A DNA stretch of 64,000 nucleotides from Mycobacterium sp. URHD0025 (lineage in GTDB: Bacteria; Actinomycetota; Actinomycetes; Mycobacteriales; Mycobacteriaceae), in the NCBI RefSeq assembly GCF_000426065.1, contig NZ_KE384491.1:522280-586279 (forward strand), given 5' to 3'. The stretch's first letter is position 1, and every line of letters starts with the position of its first letter. Shown here piece by piece: positions 8,043 to 16,552 of the stretch. Made by a program: the position numbers and the translations under genes. The notes under the pieces were generated by a model. It worked only from the letters and a program-made list of their open reading frames with translations. It made no database searches and was not told the DNA's origin.

Positions 8043-9524
8043 ATGACAACCATCAGCACCCCGCATTACCTGCTCGATCAGGCCAAGCGCCGGTTCACCC
8101 CGACACCCAACACGCTGCCGGGCATGGGCGCTCTGGAGAAGAGGCTCAAGGCCAAAGAGTGGGACCAGTTCGTCTTCGCCGAGCCCCCGGCCGGCAGCGG
8201 GCTGAAGCCGATAATGGGCGACTCAGGCTTGCCGATCATCGGCCACATGATCGAGATCTTCCGCGGCGGTCCTGACTACATCCTCGAGCAGTACCGCAAG
8301 AACGGCCCGCTCTACTACGCCCAGTCACCCGCCCTGTCCTCTGTGATGGCGCTGGGTCCCGATGCCACGCAGGCGGTCTTCTCCAACCGCAACAAGGATT
8401 TCTCGCAGCGTGCCTGGGATCCGGTGATCGGCCCCTTCTTCGAGGGCGGCCTGATGCTGCTCGACTTCGACGAGCACATGTTCCACCGCCGGATCATGCA
8501 GGAAGCGTTCACCCGCACGCGGCTGAGCGGCTACATCTCTCATATCGATTCGGTGGCCTCGGCCGTGCTGGCCAATGACTGGGTGGCCGACGACCCGCGC
8601 TTCCTGCTGCACCCGGCGATGAAGGAGCTCACCCTCGACATCGCGTCCGAAGTGTTCATGGGCGTACCGGCCGGCACCGACCGCGCCCTGGTCACCACGG
8701 TCAACAACGCGTTCACCACCACCACCCGCGCGGGCAATGCGATTGTGCGGACGCCGGTGCCCCCGCTGAAGTGGTGGCGCGGCATCCAGGCGCGCAAGAC
8801 CCTCGAGGAATACTTCGCCAGTCGGATCAGCGAGAAGCGGCGGTCGGAGAGCACCGACATGTTCAGCGTGCTGTGTCATTCCGCCGACGAGGACGGCCAG
8901 TCCTTCACCGATGACCAGATCATCAGCCACATGATCTTTTTGATGATGGCCGCCCACGACACGTCCACCTCGACGATGACGACGATGTGCTACCACCTGG
9001 CGGCCAATCCGGAGTGGCAGGAACGGCTGCGCGACGACTCCGCCCGAATCGGCGACGGACCGCTGGACTTCGAGTCGTTGGACAAGCTGGAAACCTACGA
9101 CATGGTGATCAACGAGTCGCTGCGGATGATGACGCCGCTGCCGTTCAACTTCCGCGAGGCCGTGCGCGACACCGAGCTGCTGGGCTACTTCATCCCGGCC
9201 GGCACGAGCGTGGTGACGTGGCCCTCGATCAACCACCGGCTGCCCGAGCTGTGGACCGAGCCGGAGAAGTTCGACCCGGATCGCTTCGCCGAGCCCCGCA
9301 GCGAGCACAAGAGGCACCGCTACGCGTTCGCCCCGTTCGGCGGTGGCGCGCACAAGTGCATCGGCATGGTGTTCGGCCAGCTGGAGATCAAGACCGTGAT
9401 GCACCGGCTGCTGCGCCGCTACAAGCTCGAATTGGCCAGCCCTGATTACCAGGCGAGCTACGACTACGGCGGCATGCCGGTGCCGATCGACGGCATGCCG
9501 ATCGTGCTGCGCCCGCTGCACTGA
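8043..9524 (+). CDS. cyp136: Cytochrome P450 CYP136
   Basis: 493-residue P450, positional and sequence match to Rv3059. I-helix motif is AAHDTSTSTM, the ExxR motif is NESLRMM, and the heme-ligand loop is FAPFGGGAHKCIGMVFG. ATG 8043 has AGGAG 7 nt upstream; earlier in-frame starts lack a ribosome site. The natural substrate of CYP136 is not established. No ferredoxin gene is adjacent. A divergent TetR and palindromic operator suggest ligand-dependent control. Confidence 0.93.
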   Translation: MTTISTPHYLLDQAKRRFTPTPNTLPGMGALEKRLKAKEWDQFVFAEPPAGSGLKPIMGDSGLPIIGHMIEIFRGGPDYILEQYRKNGPLYYAQSPALSSVMALGPDATQAVFSNRNKDFSQRAWDPVIGPFFEGGLMLLDFDEHMFHRRIMQEAFTRTRLSGYISHIDSVASAVLANDWVADDPRFLLHPAMKELTLDIASEVFMGVPAGTDRALVTTVNNAFTTTTRAGNAIVRTPVPPLKWWRGIQARKTLEEYFASRISEKRRSESTDMFSVLCHSADEDGQSFTDDQIISHMIFLMMAAHDTSTSTMTTMCYHLAANPEWQERLRDDSARIGDGPLDFESLDKLETYDMVINESLRMMTPLPFNFREAVRDTELLGYFIPAGTSVVTWPSINHRLPELWTEPEKFDPDRFAEPRSEHKRHRYAFAPFGGGAHKCIGMVFGQLEIKTVMHRLLRRYKLELASPDYQASYDYGGMPVPIDGMPIVLRPLH

Positions 9525-9542
9525 GCCATTCGGCGCACCTCA

Positions 9543-9610
9543 CCCCGCGAGCAGACGCAGACTCGCACGATTTTCCGGCCGAACATGCGATTCTGCGTCT
9601 GCTCGGCGGG
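9543..9610. repeat. Dispersed intergenic hairpin, family 1 (copy a)
   Basis: The left arm (9543-9567) contains GAGCAGACGCAGA and the right arm (9585-9610) its complement TCTGCGTCTGCTC, with inner stem TCGCA/TGCGA. It fills the gap between the convergent cyp136 and LeuA-like genes. Three other copies share the outer arm GAGCAGAC but differ in the inner stem. It probably acts as a bidirectional terminator. Confidence 0.8.
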
Positions 9611-9611
9611 G

Positions 9612-10106
9612 TCAGGCAGCCAATAGCCGATTGGCGCACGCGATCACCGCATGCAGCGCCGACTGCTCCGGATCATCGGCCAGGCCCATCGCCCACTCGC
9701 TGTGCAGGCCGTCGCTGCCTTCGATGAAAGTCGCGGTCCGACCGCCGGTGGGCAGCTGATGGAACGACCTGGTTTCGACGGTGATCCCGCGCGCGTAGAG
9801 CATTTCGGTCAGTGCGGCGACGGGTCCGCTCGCGGCCACGGTCAACGTGCTGATGGTGTCGCCCAAAGCCAGCGTGGCCTGGTAGTGGCGGGCCTGCGGC
9901 CCCAGCCTGCCGGCGGAACGCTGCGTATCGGTACAGGTCCACTGGCCGAGTTTGACTGCACCCGGGCCGGCCGCGTATTCGCCCAGGAACTGCTCCCAGG
10001 ATGCGGACTCGCCGGCCTCTCGGAGGCCGCGCGGCAACGGGGTGGCGAAATGGGCCGAGAATGACATCGGATCACCCGATTGCGGTGCTTGTGCTTTGAG
10101 ATTCAT
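9612..10106 (-). CDS. Stand-alone LeuA-type (alpha-isopropylmalate synthase) regulatory domain protein
   Basis: 164-residue protein with no TIM-barrel catalytic domain. The segment LGDTISTLTVAASGPVAALT, followed by MLYARGITVETRSFHQLPTG, resembles the leucine-binding regulatory fold at the C terminus of LeuA, where a similar G-x-GP-V/L-AA segment occurs. The N-terminal part contains FATPLPRGLREAG and SWEQFLGEYAAGPG. It may bind an amino or keto acid or modulate LeuA; no catalytic residues are evident. The leader region upstream looks like the LEU RNA element known from leuA genes, which supports the assignment. The homology itself is by eye and moderate. Confidence 0.6.
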   Translation of the reverse strand: MNLKAQAPQSGDPMSFSAHFATPLPRGLREAGESASWEQFLGEYAAGPGAVKLGQWTCTDTQRSAGRLGPQARHYQATLALGDTISTLTVAASGPVAALTEMLYARGITVETRSFHQLPTGGRTATFIEGSDGLHSEWAMGLADDPEQSALHAVIACANRLLAA

Positions 10107-10155
10107 GTGCCGGTCTTCTCTTACTCAGAGGAAGTGACCGACGACGTAGCGAACG

Positions 10156-10197
10156 ACCCACAGCGAGGGGTCGGTCTGATCAGACCCCGCTGCGGGT
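10156..10197 (-). ncRNA. LEU-element-like leader hairpin upstream of the LeuA-domain gene
   Basis: On the minus strand ACCCGCAGCGGGGTC (10197-10183) pairs with GACCCCTCGCTGTGGGT (10172-10156) through a long stem with one or two bulges. The central GGTCTGATCAGACC (10173-10186) is a perfect palindrome that could form a competing hairpin. A conserved pseudoknot called the LEU element is known upstream of leuA in most actinobacteria; I match it from memory of its type, not by alignment. The structure begins about 90 nt upstream of the gene start. Confidence 0.55.
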
Positions 10198-10221
10198 TGC
10201 TACTACGAGTCGCCTTGGCAC
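10180..10221 (-). CDS. Possible 13-residue leader peptide before the LeuA-domain gene
   Basis: GTG 10221 opens a reading frame for MPRRLVVATRSGV, with its TGA stop inside the loop of the leader hairpin. The last codons form the 5' arm of that hairpin, the geometry expected if ribosome position affects folding. It holds one Leu and three Val codons (LVV plus the final V). No clear ribosome site was seen, so translation is uncertain. Confidence 0.35.
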   Translation of the reverse strand: MPRRLVVATRSGV

Positions 10222-10300
10222 GTTGGCGATGTTAGACGCAGCCCGGCCGGTCGCGCAAACACTTTCACTGCCTACGTATTCTCGGCGGAGTGGAAGCCTC

Positions 10301-11062
10301 ATGAGTGTCGCCGAGGTCATCCTGCTTGTCCTCGCCGGTATCGCCGGCGGGCTCACCGGCAGCATCGCCGGCCTGGCCTCGGTGGCCACTTATCCCGCAC
10401 TGCTTCTCATCGGGTTACCCCCGGTCACCGCGAACGTGACCAACACCGTGGCGTTGGTGTTCAACGGCATCGGCTCGGTGCTCGGGTCACGGCCCGAGCT
10501 CGCCGGTCAGCGGGCCTGGATCATGCGGATCATCCCGGTCGCGGTGGCCGGCGGGGCACTCGGCGCGGCCCTGCTGCTGTGCACTCCGGCCGAGGGCTTC
10601 GAGAGAGTTGTTCCGCTGTTGCTGGCCTTCGCGTCAGTGGCGATCCTGCTGCCCCGGGGCCGCCTGCGGGAGACCCGCGTGGCCGATCACCGCGAGCATC
10701 GGATCAAGGTCGCCATGGAGGCCGGGGCCATCTTCCTGATCACCATCTACGGCGGCTATTTCGGTGCCGCCGCCGGAGTGCTGCTGCTCGCGTTGCTGCT
10801 ACGGACCGGCGGCGCGACACTCGCACATGCCAACGCTTCCAAGAACGTGATCCTCGGTGTCGCCAATTCGGTTGCGGCGGTGGCGTTCATCGTGGTCGCC
10901 CCGGTGTACTGGCCGGCCGTCATCCCGTTGGGCGCCGGTTGCTTGATCGGCTCACGTCTGGGTCCGGTGATCGTGCGGCGTGCACCGGCCACCCCGCTTC
11001 GGTTCCTGATCGGCGCGGCGGGCGTGGCCCTGGCGATCAAGCTCGCGATCGACACGTACTGA
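10301..11062 (+). CDS. TauE/SafE (TSUP) family membrane permease
   Basis: 253-residue polytopic inner-membrane protein with about eight hydrophobic segments. The repeated TSUP signature is seen as GGLTGSIAGLASVATYPALL in the first half and GGYFGAAAGVLLLALLL in the second, the latter followed by NASKNVILGVANSVAAVAF. Family members export or import sulfonates, sulfite or other organic anions; the substrate is not predictable here. I use ATG 10301, since the upstream in-frame extension is not membrane-like. It is divergent from the LeuA-domain gene and ends 2 bp from a convergent phosphotransferase gene. Confidence 0.85.
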   Translation: MSVAEVILLVLAGIAGGLTGSIAGLASVATYPALLLIGLPPVTANVTNTVALVFNGIGSVLGSRPELAGQRAWIMRIIPVAVAGGALGAALLLCTPAEGFERVVPLLLAFASVAILLPRGRLRETRVADHREHRIKVAMEAGAIFLITIYGGYFGAAAGVLLLALLLRTGGATLAHANASKNVILGVANSVAAVAFIVVAPVYWPAVIPLGAGCLIGSRLGPVIVRRAPATPLRFLIGAAGVALAIKLAIDTY

Positions 11063-11064
11063 TT

Positions 11065-12129
11065 TCACTCGAAGGGGTTGTCCCCCCTGGCCACCCGCGT
11101 CCCGAGCGTCAGCAGGTTCTCCGCCGAGGCGTGCAATTGCTCGCCGGCGTCGCGGCTGGCCCGCCCGGCCAGATATCTCGACCAGGTGCCCTCGATGACG
11201 ATGCCGAGTTTGAAACAGGCCAGTGCCACATACCAGTTCAACCGGTCAGTGTGGCGGCCCCCTGCGGCGCGGTAGGCCTCGATGAGTTCGCTGCGGTGGG
11301 CCAGCCCTCCGAGGGCGGCCAGCGCCGATCCCGCGTTGATGGGATTGGGTTCGTCGGGCCAGCAGACCAGCATCCACCCGAGATCGAGCAGCGGATCACC
11401 GATCGTGCACATCTCCCAGTCGATGAACGCGGCCAGTTCCGGCGTGTCCCTGCGCAACAGGACATTGTTGAGGTGCGCGTCGCCGTGCATGATCCCGGGT
11501 TCGGCGTCGGGCGGGCGGTTGTCCTCCAGCCACTGCGCCAGCTCCCCCACCCCCGTCAACGACTCGGGTGAATACTGCTCGTGCCGGTAGCTTTCGAGCA
11601 GACCCTGGAACTGCGGAACCTGTCGGGCCAGAAAGGATCCGGGCCGGCGGATCGCGGCGAGCTCACTGTTCTCCCAGGCGACGTTGCCCAGTTCGGCCAG
11701 GCTTCCGGCATACGACAAGCCGACGCGGTAGCGCAGGTCGGCATCGGCTTCATACTCCGGGCTCACCTCGGTACCGGGGTTGAACCCGTCGACCTCCTCC
11801 ATCAGGTAGAACACGACGCCGATGACGTCGAGGTCGGTGCAGGCGGCGATGTACCCCGGGTGCGGTACGGGCGAGCCGGCCAATGTGCGAAGCACGGCGA
11901 TCTCCCGCAGCATGGTCTTGTCACTCGTGGGCCGCGGGTGTAAGGGCGGGCGGCGCAACACCATTCGACGACCGTCGACGCACATGCCCACCACGATGTT
12001 CTGGGTGCCGCCGGTCAGCGGCGCCACATCGGTCAGGGTGGTCCCGATCCGCTGATCCCGCAGCCAGCGTTGAATGGCGTCCTGATCGGTGGCACTGAGT
12101 GTCGGCAATTCCTGCACATCGTCGGGCAT
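11065..12129 (-). CDS. APH-family phosphotransferase (acyl-CoA-dehydrogenase-associated type)
   Basis: 354-residue kinase-like protein of the aminoglycoside phosphotransferase fold. The N-lobe has LTGGTQNIVV and the Lys-equivalent region MVLRRPP. The catalytic loop is IMHGDAHLNNVLL and the metal loop is FIDWEMCTIGDPLLDLGWML. This subfamily is often linked with acyl-CoA metabolism and may phosphorylate hydroxyacyl or similar small molecules rather than antibiotics. ATG 12129 (MPDDVQELP) is preferred over a longer frame with an atypical extension. Confidence 0.82.
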   Translation of the reverse strand: MPDDVQELPTLSATDQDAIQRWLRDQRIGTTLTDVAPLTGGTQNIVVGMCVDGRRMVLRRPPLHPRPTSDKTMLREIAVLRTLAGSPVPHPGYIAACTDLDVIGVVFYLMEEVDGFNPGTEVSPEYEADADLRYRVGLSYAGSLAELGNVAWENSELAAIRRPGSFLARQVPQFQGLLESYRHEQYSPESLTGVGELAQWLEDNRPPDAEPGIMHGDAHLNNVLLRRDTPELAAFIDWEMCTIGDPLLDLGWMLVCWPDEPNPINAGSALAALGGLAHRSELIEAYRAAGGRHTDRLNWYVALACFKLGIVIEGTWSRYLAGRASRDAGEQLHASAENLLTLGTRVARGDNPFE

Positions 12130-12158
12130 GCAGCCATGGTGCCAGCTGCCCTTCCGGG

Positions 12159-12986
12159 TCAGTGCACGTTCGCCACTGTCAACAGGTATTCCCACGGCAT
12201 CGTGGAACCGGAGATGAATCGGTCTCCGAGTGCGGCGATCTCTGCGTCCAGTGCGGCCACTCGGTCGGCGTCGGTGGCGATGGCCCGGTAAGCCGAAATC
12301 GTCGGACCGTAGTCGGCCTTGAAGTGGTCGCGGAACGCGGCGCCGTCGGCGTAGGCGTTCACCTCCAGTTGCCGCCGCTCACAAGACAACTCGCCGACGC
12401 GGTCACCCAACAGGGTGCGCACATGGTCCTCGTCGCCCCACCGTGGCGGCGCAGAGACCCCCGGTGGCGGCGGTGGCACATACGGCTTCATCGTGGCGAA
12501 CAGCTGCCCGATGAACCCGTCGGGCGTCCAGGCGATCAGACCGATCCGCCCGCCCGGGCGCGTCACCCGCAGGAGTTCGTCGGCGGCCTGCTGGTGGTGC
12601 GGCGCGAACATCACCCCGATGCAGGACAGCACCACGTCGAACGATTCGTCGGGATATGGCAGGGCCTCCGCGTTGGCCTCGTTCCAGTCGATCACCACGC
12701 CGGCCTCCGTTCCCAGCCGTCGGCCCTGTTCGACCAGTTCGGGACACAGGTCGCTGGCGGTCACCTGCGCACCGGTCGCGGCGGCGGCGATGGCGGCGTT
12801 GCCGGTGCCTGCCGCCACGTCCAGCACACGGTCGCCGGGCCCGATGCCGCTGGCCTCGACGAGCACCGGTCCCAGAGGTCGAACGATGTTTGCGGCGATC
12901 GCCGCGTAGTCGCCCAGCGCCCACAGCGCCCGGTGTTTGGCCTCGAGCTCACGATCGGTGATGGCGGTGTTCATGACGGGGTTCAT
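12159..12986 (-). CDS. Class I SAM-dependent methyltransferase
   Basis: 275-residue methyltransferase of the UbiE/Methyltransf_11 group. The SAM loop is VLDVAAGTGNAAIAAA, the acidic ribose-binding residue follows in VTASDLCPEL, and post-motif I is SFDVVLSCIGVMFAPH. ATG 12986 has AAGGA at a proper distance. Substrate unknown. It lies head-to-head with an HxlR-type regulator 156 bp away that probably controls it, and 29 bp from the phosphotransferase gene in the same direction. Confidence 0.86.
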   Translation of the reverse strand: MNPVMNTAITDRELEAKHRALWALGDYAAIAANIVRPLGPVLVEASGIGPGDRVLDVAAGTGNAAIAAAATGAQVTASDLCPELVEQGRRLGTEAGVVIDWNEANAEALPYPDESFDVVLSCIGVMFAPHHQQAADELLRVTRPGGRIGLIAWTPDGFIGQLFATMKPYVPPPPPGVSAPPRWGDEDHVRTLLGDRVGELSCERRQLEVNAYADGAAFRDHFKADYGPTISAYRAIATDADRVAALDAEIAALGDRFISGSTMPWEYLLTVANVH

Positions 12987-13040
12987 GACCGGTTCCTTCC
13001 CGCAGGGTGAAACCATCGTGACGCCGCCGACCTGGGGGGT

Positions 13041-13084
13041 CCAGTATCAGATCTGTAGCGGTGGTGGTTCAAGATCTGTACTGG
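13041..13084. promoter_or_regulatory. Candidate operator between methyltransferase and HxlR-type genes
   Basis: CCAGTATCAGATCT (13041-13054) is repeated inverted as AGATCTGTACTGG (13072-13084), one base shorter. The spacing between the AGATCT cores is 23 bp, about two helical turns. Winged-helix dimers of the HxlR type often bind such sites. Confidence 0.4.
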
Positions 13085-13142
13085 CTTCTCGGGGCTGACA
13101 GCGGTGTACTTGAGCACAGCGTTTCTCGCAGGAGGTGCCGCC

Positions 13143-13817
13143 GTGTCGACGTATGGCCAGTTCTGTCCGATGGCCAAGGCCATGGAACTGCTCGACGAAC
13201 GCTGGACCATGCTGGTGGTCCGGGAACTGCTGCTGGGCAGCACTCACTTCAACGATCTGCGCCGAGGCGTGCCGAAGATGTCGCCGGCGCTGTTGTCCAA
13301 ACGGCTGAAGTCACTGACGCGGGCCGGTGTTGTCGAACGCAACGAAATCGATGGCCGTGCAACCTATTCGCTGACCCCTTGTGGTCAGGAGCTGGCAGGT
13401 GTGGTGACGGCGCTCGGCGCGTGGGGCGTGCGCTGGATCGGTGAGCTCGGCGAGCAGGATCTCGATCCGCACCTGCTGATGTGGGACATGCGGCGCACCA
13501 TCCCCATCGAGGACTGGCCGCGCTCACGCACGACGGTCGCGTTCGTCCTCGATGGTGTCGCGTCGAAGGCGTCGCGGTGGTGGCTCACGGTCAGCGACGG
13601 GCAGGCCGATGTCTGCGATTTCGATCCCGGGTACGAGGTGACCGGCACCGTGCAGACCCATCTGCGAACGCTGGTCGAGATCTGGCGCGGTGATATCGGA
13701 TGGGCTCGCGCGGTGCTCGACGGCAGTGTCGCGCTGTCGGGATCCGGTGAGGTCCGCCGCGCCATCCCGAAATGGCTGGGCCAGAGCACCGCGGCCGCGA
13801 TTCCGCGGCCGGCGTGA
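13143..13817 (+). CDS. HxlR-family winged-helix transcriptional regulator with C-terminal extension
   Basis: 224-residue regulator. The N-terminal 100 residues are an HxlR winged helix: CPMAKAMELLDERWTMLVVR, then STHFNDLRRGVPKMSPALLS and the wing VERNEIDGRATYSLTPCG. The C-terminal 110 residues (MRRTIPIEDWPRSRTTVAFV and onward) resemble the SCP2-like ligand-binding extension often found in actinobacterial HxlR proteins. Start GTG 13143 has a near-perfect AGGAGGT 6-8 nt upstream, which decides it over ATG 13104. It is divergent from the methyltransferase gene. Confidence 0.88.
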   Translation: MSTYGQFCPMAKAMELLDERWTMLVVRELLLGSTHFNDLRRGVPKMSPALLSKRLKSLTRAGVVERNEIDGRATYSLTPCGQELAGVVTALGAWGVRWIGELGEQDLDPHLLMWDMRRTIPIEDWPRSRTTVAFVLDGVASKASRWWLTVSDGQADVCDFDPGYEVTGTVQTHLRTLVEIWRGDIGWARAVLDGSVALSGSGEVRRAIPKWLGQSTAAAIPRPA

Positions 13818-13821
13818 GCGG

Positions 13822-15558
13822 TCAGTCCAGGATGCGGCGGGCGACGTTGGTGGTGACCAGGTCGAGAAGTTCGTCACCCCGCCCGGCCATGATGGTGCGG
13901 ATCGCGTAGAGCGAGAAGCCCTTGGCCTGTTCGACGGTGATGGCCGGCGGTATCGAAAGTTCCTGTCGGGCCGTGACGACGTCGATCAGGGCGGGGCCGT
14001 CGTGCGCGAAGGCGTCGGCGATGGCGCCCTCCAGGTCCGCCGGTTCGGTGACCCGCCTGCCGTGTATGCCCATGGCCTGCGCCACGGCGGCGAAGTCCGG
14101 ATTCACCAGGTCGGTGCCGAACGTGACGATGCCCGCGGCCTTCATCTCGAGTTCGACGAAGTTCAACGACGAGTTGTTCAAGACGATCAGCTTGACCGGC
14201 AACCGGTTCTGGATCAGCGTCACCAGTTCGCCGAAGAGCATCGTCAGGCCGCCGTCACCGGCCAGGGCGACCACCTGGCGGCCGGGGAACGCGGTCTGGG
14301 CACCGATCGCATGGGGCAGCGCATTGGCCATGGTGCCGTGGTTGAACGACCCGATCAGGCGGCGCCGCCCGTTCATGGTCAGGTACCGCGCCGCCCACAC
14401 CACAGGGGACCCGACGTCGCAGGTGAACACCGCATCGTCGGAGGCGAGTCGATCAGCAAGCGCGGCAACGTATTCCGGCCTGATCGGGGTCTTGTCCCGG
14501 TCGTTGACGGCCAGCGAGTCCAGCTGCGCGCGGGTCTTGCGGTAGTGGCGCAGCGACCGATCGAGGTGCTCGCGGTCGGTCTTGGGGCGCAGCAGCGGCT
14601 GCAGGGCCGCCAGGGTATCGGCGACGCTGCCGCGCAGTCCCAGGTCGATCGGCGTGCGGCGACCGAGGTTTCGCCCGCGGATGTCGACCTGGATGACGGT
14701 GGCGCCCTCGGGATAGAACTGCTGATACGGGAAGTCGGTGCCCAGCATCAGTAGGGTGTCGGCTTCCTTGATGGCCTTGTAGCCGGAGGCGAAACCGAGC
14801 AGCCCGGTCATTCCGACGTCGAACGGGTTGTCGTATTCGATGAATTCCTTGCCGCGCAACGCGTGAACGACGGGCGCTTGCAGTGTCGACGCCAGTTCGA
14901 TCAGCGCGTCGTGCGAGCCGGCCACGCCGGCGCCGCCGAGGATGGTGACCCGCTGGGCACCGTTGAGGATGTCCGCGGCGCGGCGCACCGACTCGTCGTC
15001 GGGGCGCTCGATGGATCGGGTCGGTCGCACCGGGCGTGACGTCCAACCCGTGCCCCCGCCGCGTTGCAGGAAGATCTCGCCGGGGATGACGATGACGGCG
15101 ACTCCGTTGTCCTCGATCGCGGCACGCATGGCCATTTCGAGGATTCGCGGCAGCATCTCGGGAGTGCTCACGAGCTCGCAGTAGACGCTGCACTCACGAA
15201 ACAGGTCCTGCGGGTGGGTTTCCTGGAAGTACTCGGACCCGATCTCGGTCCGCGGAATGTGGGCGGCGATGGCCAGCACCGGCACGCGGCTGCGATGCGC
15301 GTCGAACAGCCCGTTGATCAAGTGCAGATTGCCGGGACCGCAGCTGCCCGCGCACACCGCCAGTTGGCCGGTGAGTGCGGCATCGGCGGCCGCCGCGAAG
15401 GCTGCGGTCTCCTCGTGCCGGACGTGTTCCCAGGCGATGTCACCGCTGCGGCGGATGGCGTCGGTGAAGCCGTTGAGACTGTCGCCGGGCAGGCCGTACA
15501 CCCGGCGCACCCCGCTCAGTGTCAGTGCGGAGATGACCTGGTCTGCGATGGTCGCCAT
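13822..15558 (-). CDS. poxB: Thiamine-diphosphate-dependent pyruvate oxidase / pyruvate:quinone dehydrogenase type
   Basis: 578-residue ThDP enzyme, the usual length for PoxB. The N-terminal Pyr domain has GVRRVYGLPGDSLNGF and the catalytic glutamate in WEHVRHEETAAFAAAA. The middle FAD domain has VTILGGAGVAGSHDALIELA. The C-terminal PP domain has VVALAGDGGLTMLFGELVT followed by LNNSSLNF (ThDP/Mg motif). It would oxidatively decarboxylate pyruvate to acetate at the membrane, feeding quinone. Acetolactate synthase is less likely given the overall pattern and the absence of a small subunit gene. It may be relevant that the pyruvate-transporter-type cstA lies 5 kb away. Confidence 0.82.
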   Translation of the reverse strand: MATIADQVISALTLSGVRRVYGLPGDSLNGFTDAIRRSGDIAWEHVRHEETAAFAAAADAALTGQLAVCAGSCGPGNLHLINGLFDAHRSRVPVLAIAAHIPRTEIGSEYFQETHPQDLFRECSVYCELVSTPEMLPRILEMAMRAAIEDNGVAVIVIPGEIFLQRGGGTGWTSRPVRPTRSIERPDDESVRRAADILNGAQRVTILGGAGVAGSHDALIELASTLQAPVVHALRGKEFIEYDNPFDVGMTGLLGFASGYKAIKEADTLLMLGTDFPYQQFYPEGATVIQVDIRGRNLGRRTPIDLGLRGSVADTLAALQPLLRPKTDREHLDRSLRHYRKTRAQLDSLAVNDRDKTPIRPEYVAALADRLASDDAVFTCDVGSPVVWAARYLTMNGRRRLIGSFNHGTMANALPHAIGAQTAFPGRQVVALAGDGGLTMLFGELVTLIQNRLPVKLIVLNNSSLNFVELEMKAAGIVTFGTDLVNPDFAAVAQAMGIHGRRVTEPADLEGAIADAFAHDGPALIDVVTARQELSIPPAITVEQAKGFSLYAIRTIMAGRGDELLDLVTTNVARRILD

Positions 15559-15580
15559 TGCGCCTCCCCGGTATGCGATC

Positions 15581-15621
15581 CCGGCGTGATCGATGACGCG
15601 GGACGCCCTCGATCACGCCGG
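15581..15621 (-). terminator. Hairpin between the SDR and poxB genes
   Basis: CCGGCGTGATCGA (15581-15593) and TCGATCACGCCGG (15609-15621) are perfect 13-bp inverted arms around a 15-nt loop. It starts 8 bp after the stop of the upstream minus-strand SDR gene. No T tract follows. Confidence 0.65.
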
Positions 15622-15629
15622 AATTCACT

Positions 15630-16397
15630 CTACTTGGGGGCGAAGCGCTGACCGGCGTCCAAACGCAGGCACTGGCCGTTGAGCATCGGGTTCTCGGCGA
15701 TCGCGACGGCGAGCTTGGCGTACTCCTCAGGCTTGCCCAGGCGCTTGGGGAACGCCGCATCCTTGGTGAGCACGGCGGCGAACTCGTCGGGAATGCCCTC
15801 GGTGAGGCCGGTGGCGAACAGGCTCGGGGCGATGGCCAGCACGCGGATGCCCAGGCTGCCCAGGTCACGCGCCATGGTCAGGCACATGCCGGCGATGGCG
15901 GCCTTGGACGCGGTGTAGGCGACCTGGCCGATCTGACCCTCGAACGCCGCGATGGAGGCAGTGTTGATGATGACGCCGCGCTCCTCGGCCTCGGCATCGA
16001 CGGGCTCGTTCTTGCTCATGTGCCAAGCGGCGAGCCGGCTGATGTTGAACGTGCCGATCAGGTTGAGGTCGATGGTGGAGCGGAAGGACTCCAGGCTGTG
16101 CGGGCCGTCCTTCTTGATGGTGCGCTCACCGATGCCGCCACCGGCGGTGGTCACGATGATGTGCAGGCCGCCCAGATCGGCGACAGCCTGCTCCAGCACC
16201 TTTTCGGTGCCGTCGAAGTCGGTGACGTCGACGGGGAAGAACGAGCCTCCGATCGCGTCGGCCACTTCCTGCCCCTTGGACTGCGGCCGGTCCAGCACAG
16301 CCACGCTGGCGCCGCGCTTGGCCAGTGCCTCGGCGGTGGCCCGGCCGAAGCCTGAGGCGCCGCCGACGACGATGGCTTTCTTGCCTTCGATCTCCAT
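15630..16397 (-). CDS. SDR, 3-hydroxyacyl-CoA dehydrogenase (type II, HSD10-like)
   Basis: 255-residue SDR. NAD loop VVGGASGFGRATAEALAKRG, TAGGG in place of NAG, INTASIAAFEGQIGQ with the catalytic Ser, and YTASKAAIAG with Tyr/Lys. The insertion SKNEPVDAEAEERGVIINT is typical of human HSD17B10-like 3-hydroxy-2-methylacyl-CoA dehydrogenases. It likely oxidises a 3-hydroxyacyl-CoA in beta-oxidation or branched-chain degradation. Ribosome site AAGGAAG precedes ATG 16397. It is divergent from the YqeY-like gene. Confidence 0.85.
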   Translation of the reverse strand: MEIEGKKAIVVGGASGFGRATAEALAKRGASVAVLDRPQSKGQEVADAIGGSFFPVDVTDFDGTEKVLEQAVADLGGLHIIVTTAGGGIGERTIKKDGPHSLESFRSTIDLNLIGTFNISRLAAWHMSKNEPVDAEAEERGVIINTASIAAFEGQIGQVAYTASKAAIAGMCLTMARDLGSLGIRVLAIAPSLFATGLTEGIPDEFAAVLTKDAAFPKRLGKPEEYAKLAVAIAENPMLNGQCLRLDAGQRFAPK

Positions 16398-16552
16398 CTA
16401 GCTTCCTTTCCAAAAATGACCGAAATCGTAAAGCAACCTATCTCATCAACCCTTCCCGTAAGCCTTTCGGGTTGGCGCTGGCGCTCCCCTGACAGCGCGG
16501 CCGCGCGAAAAACCCTCGACGCCGACCCACCACCCGGTTAAGTTCGCCTGCC

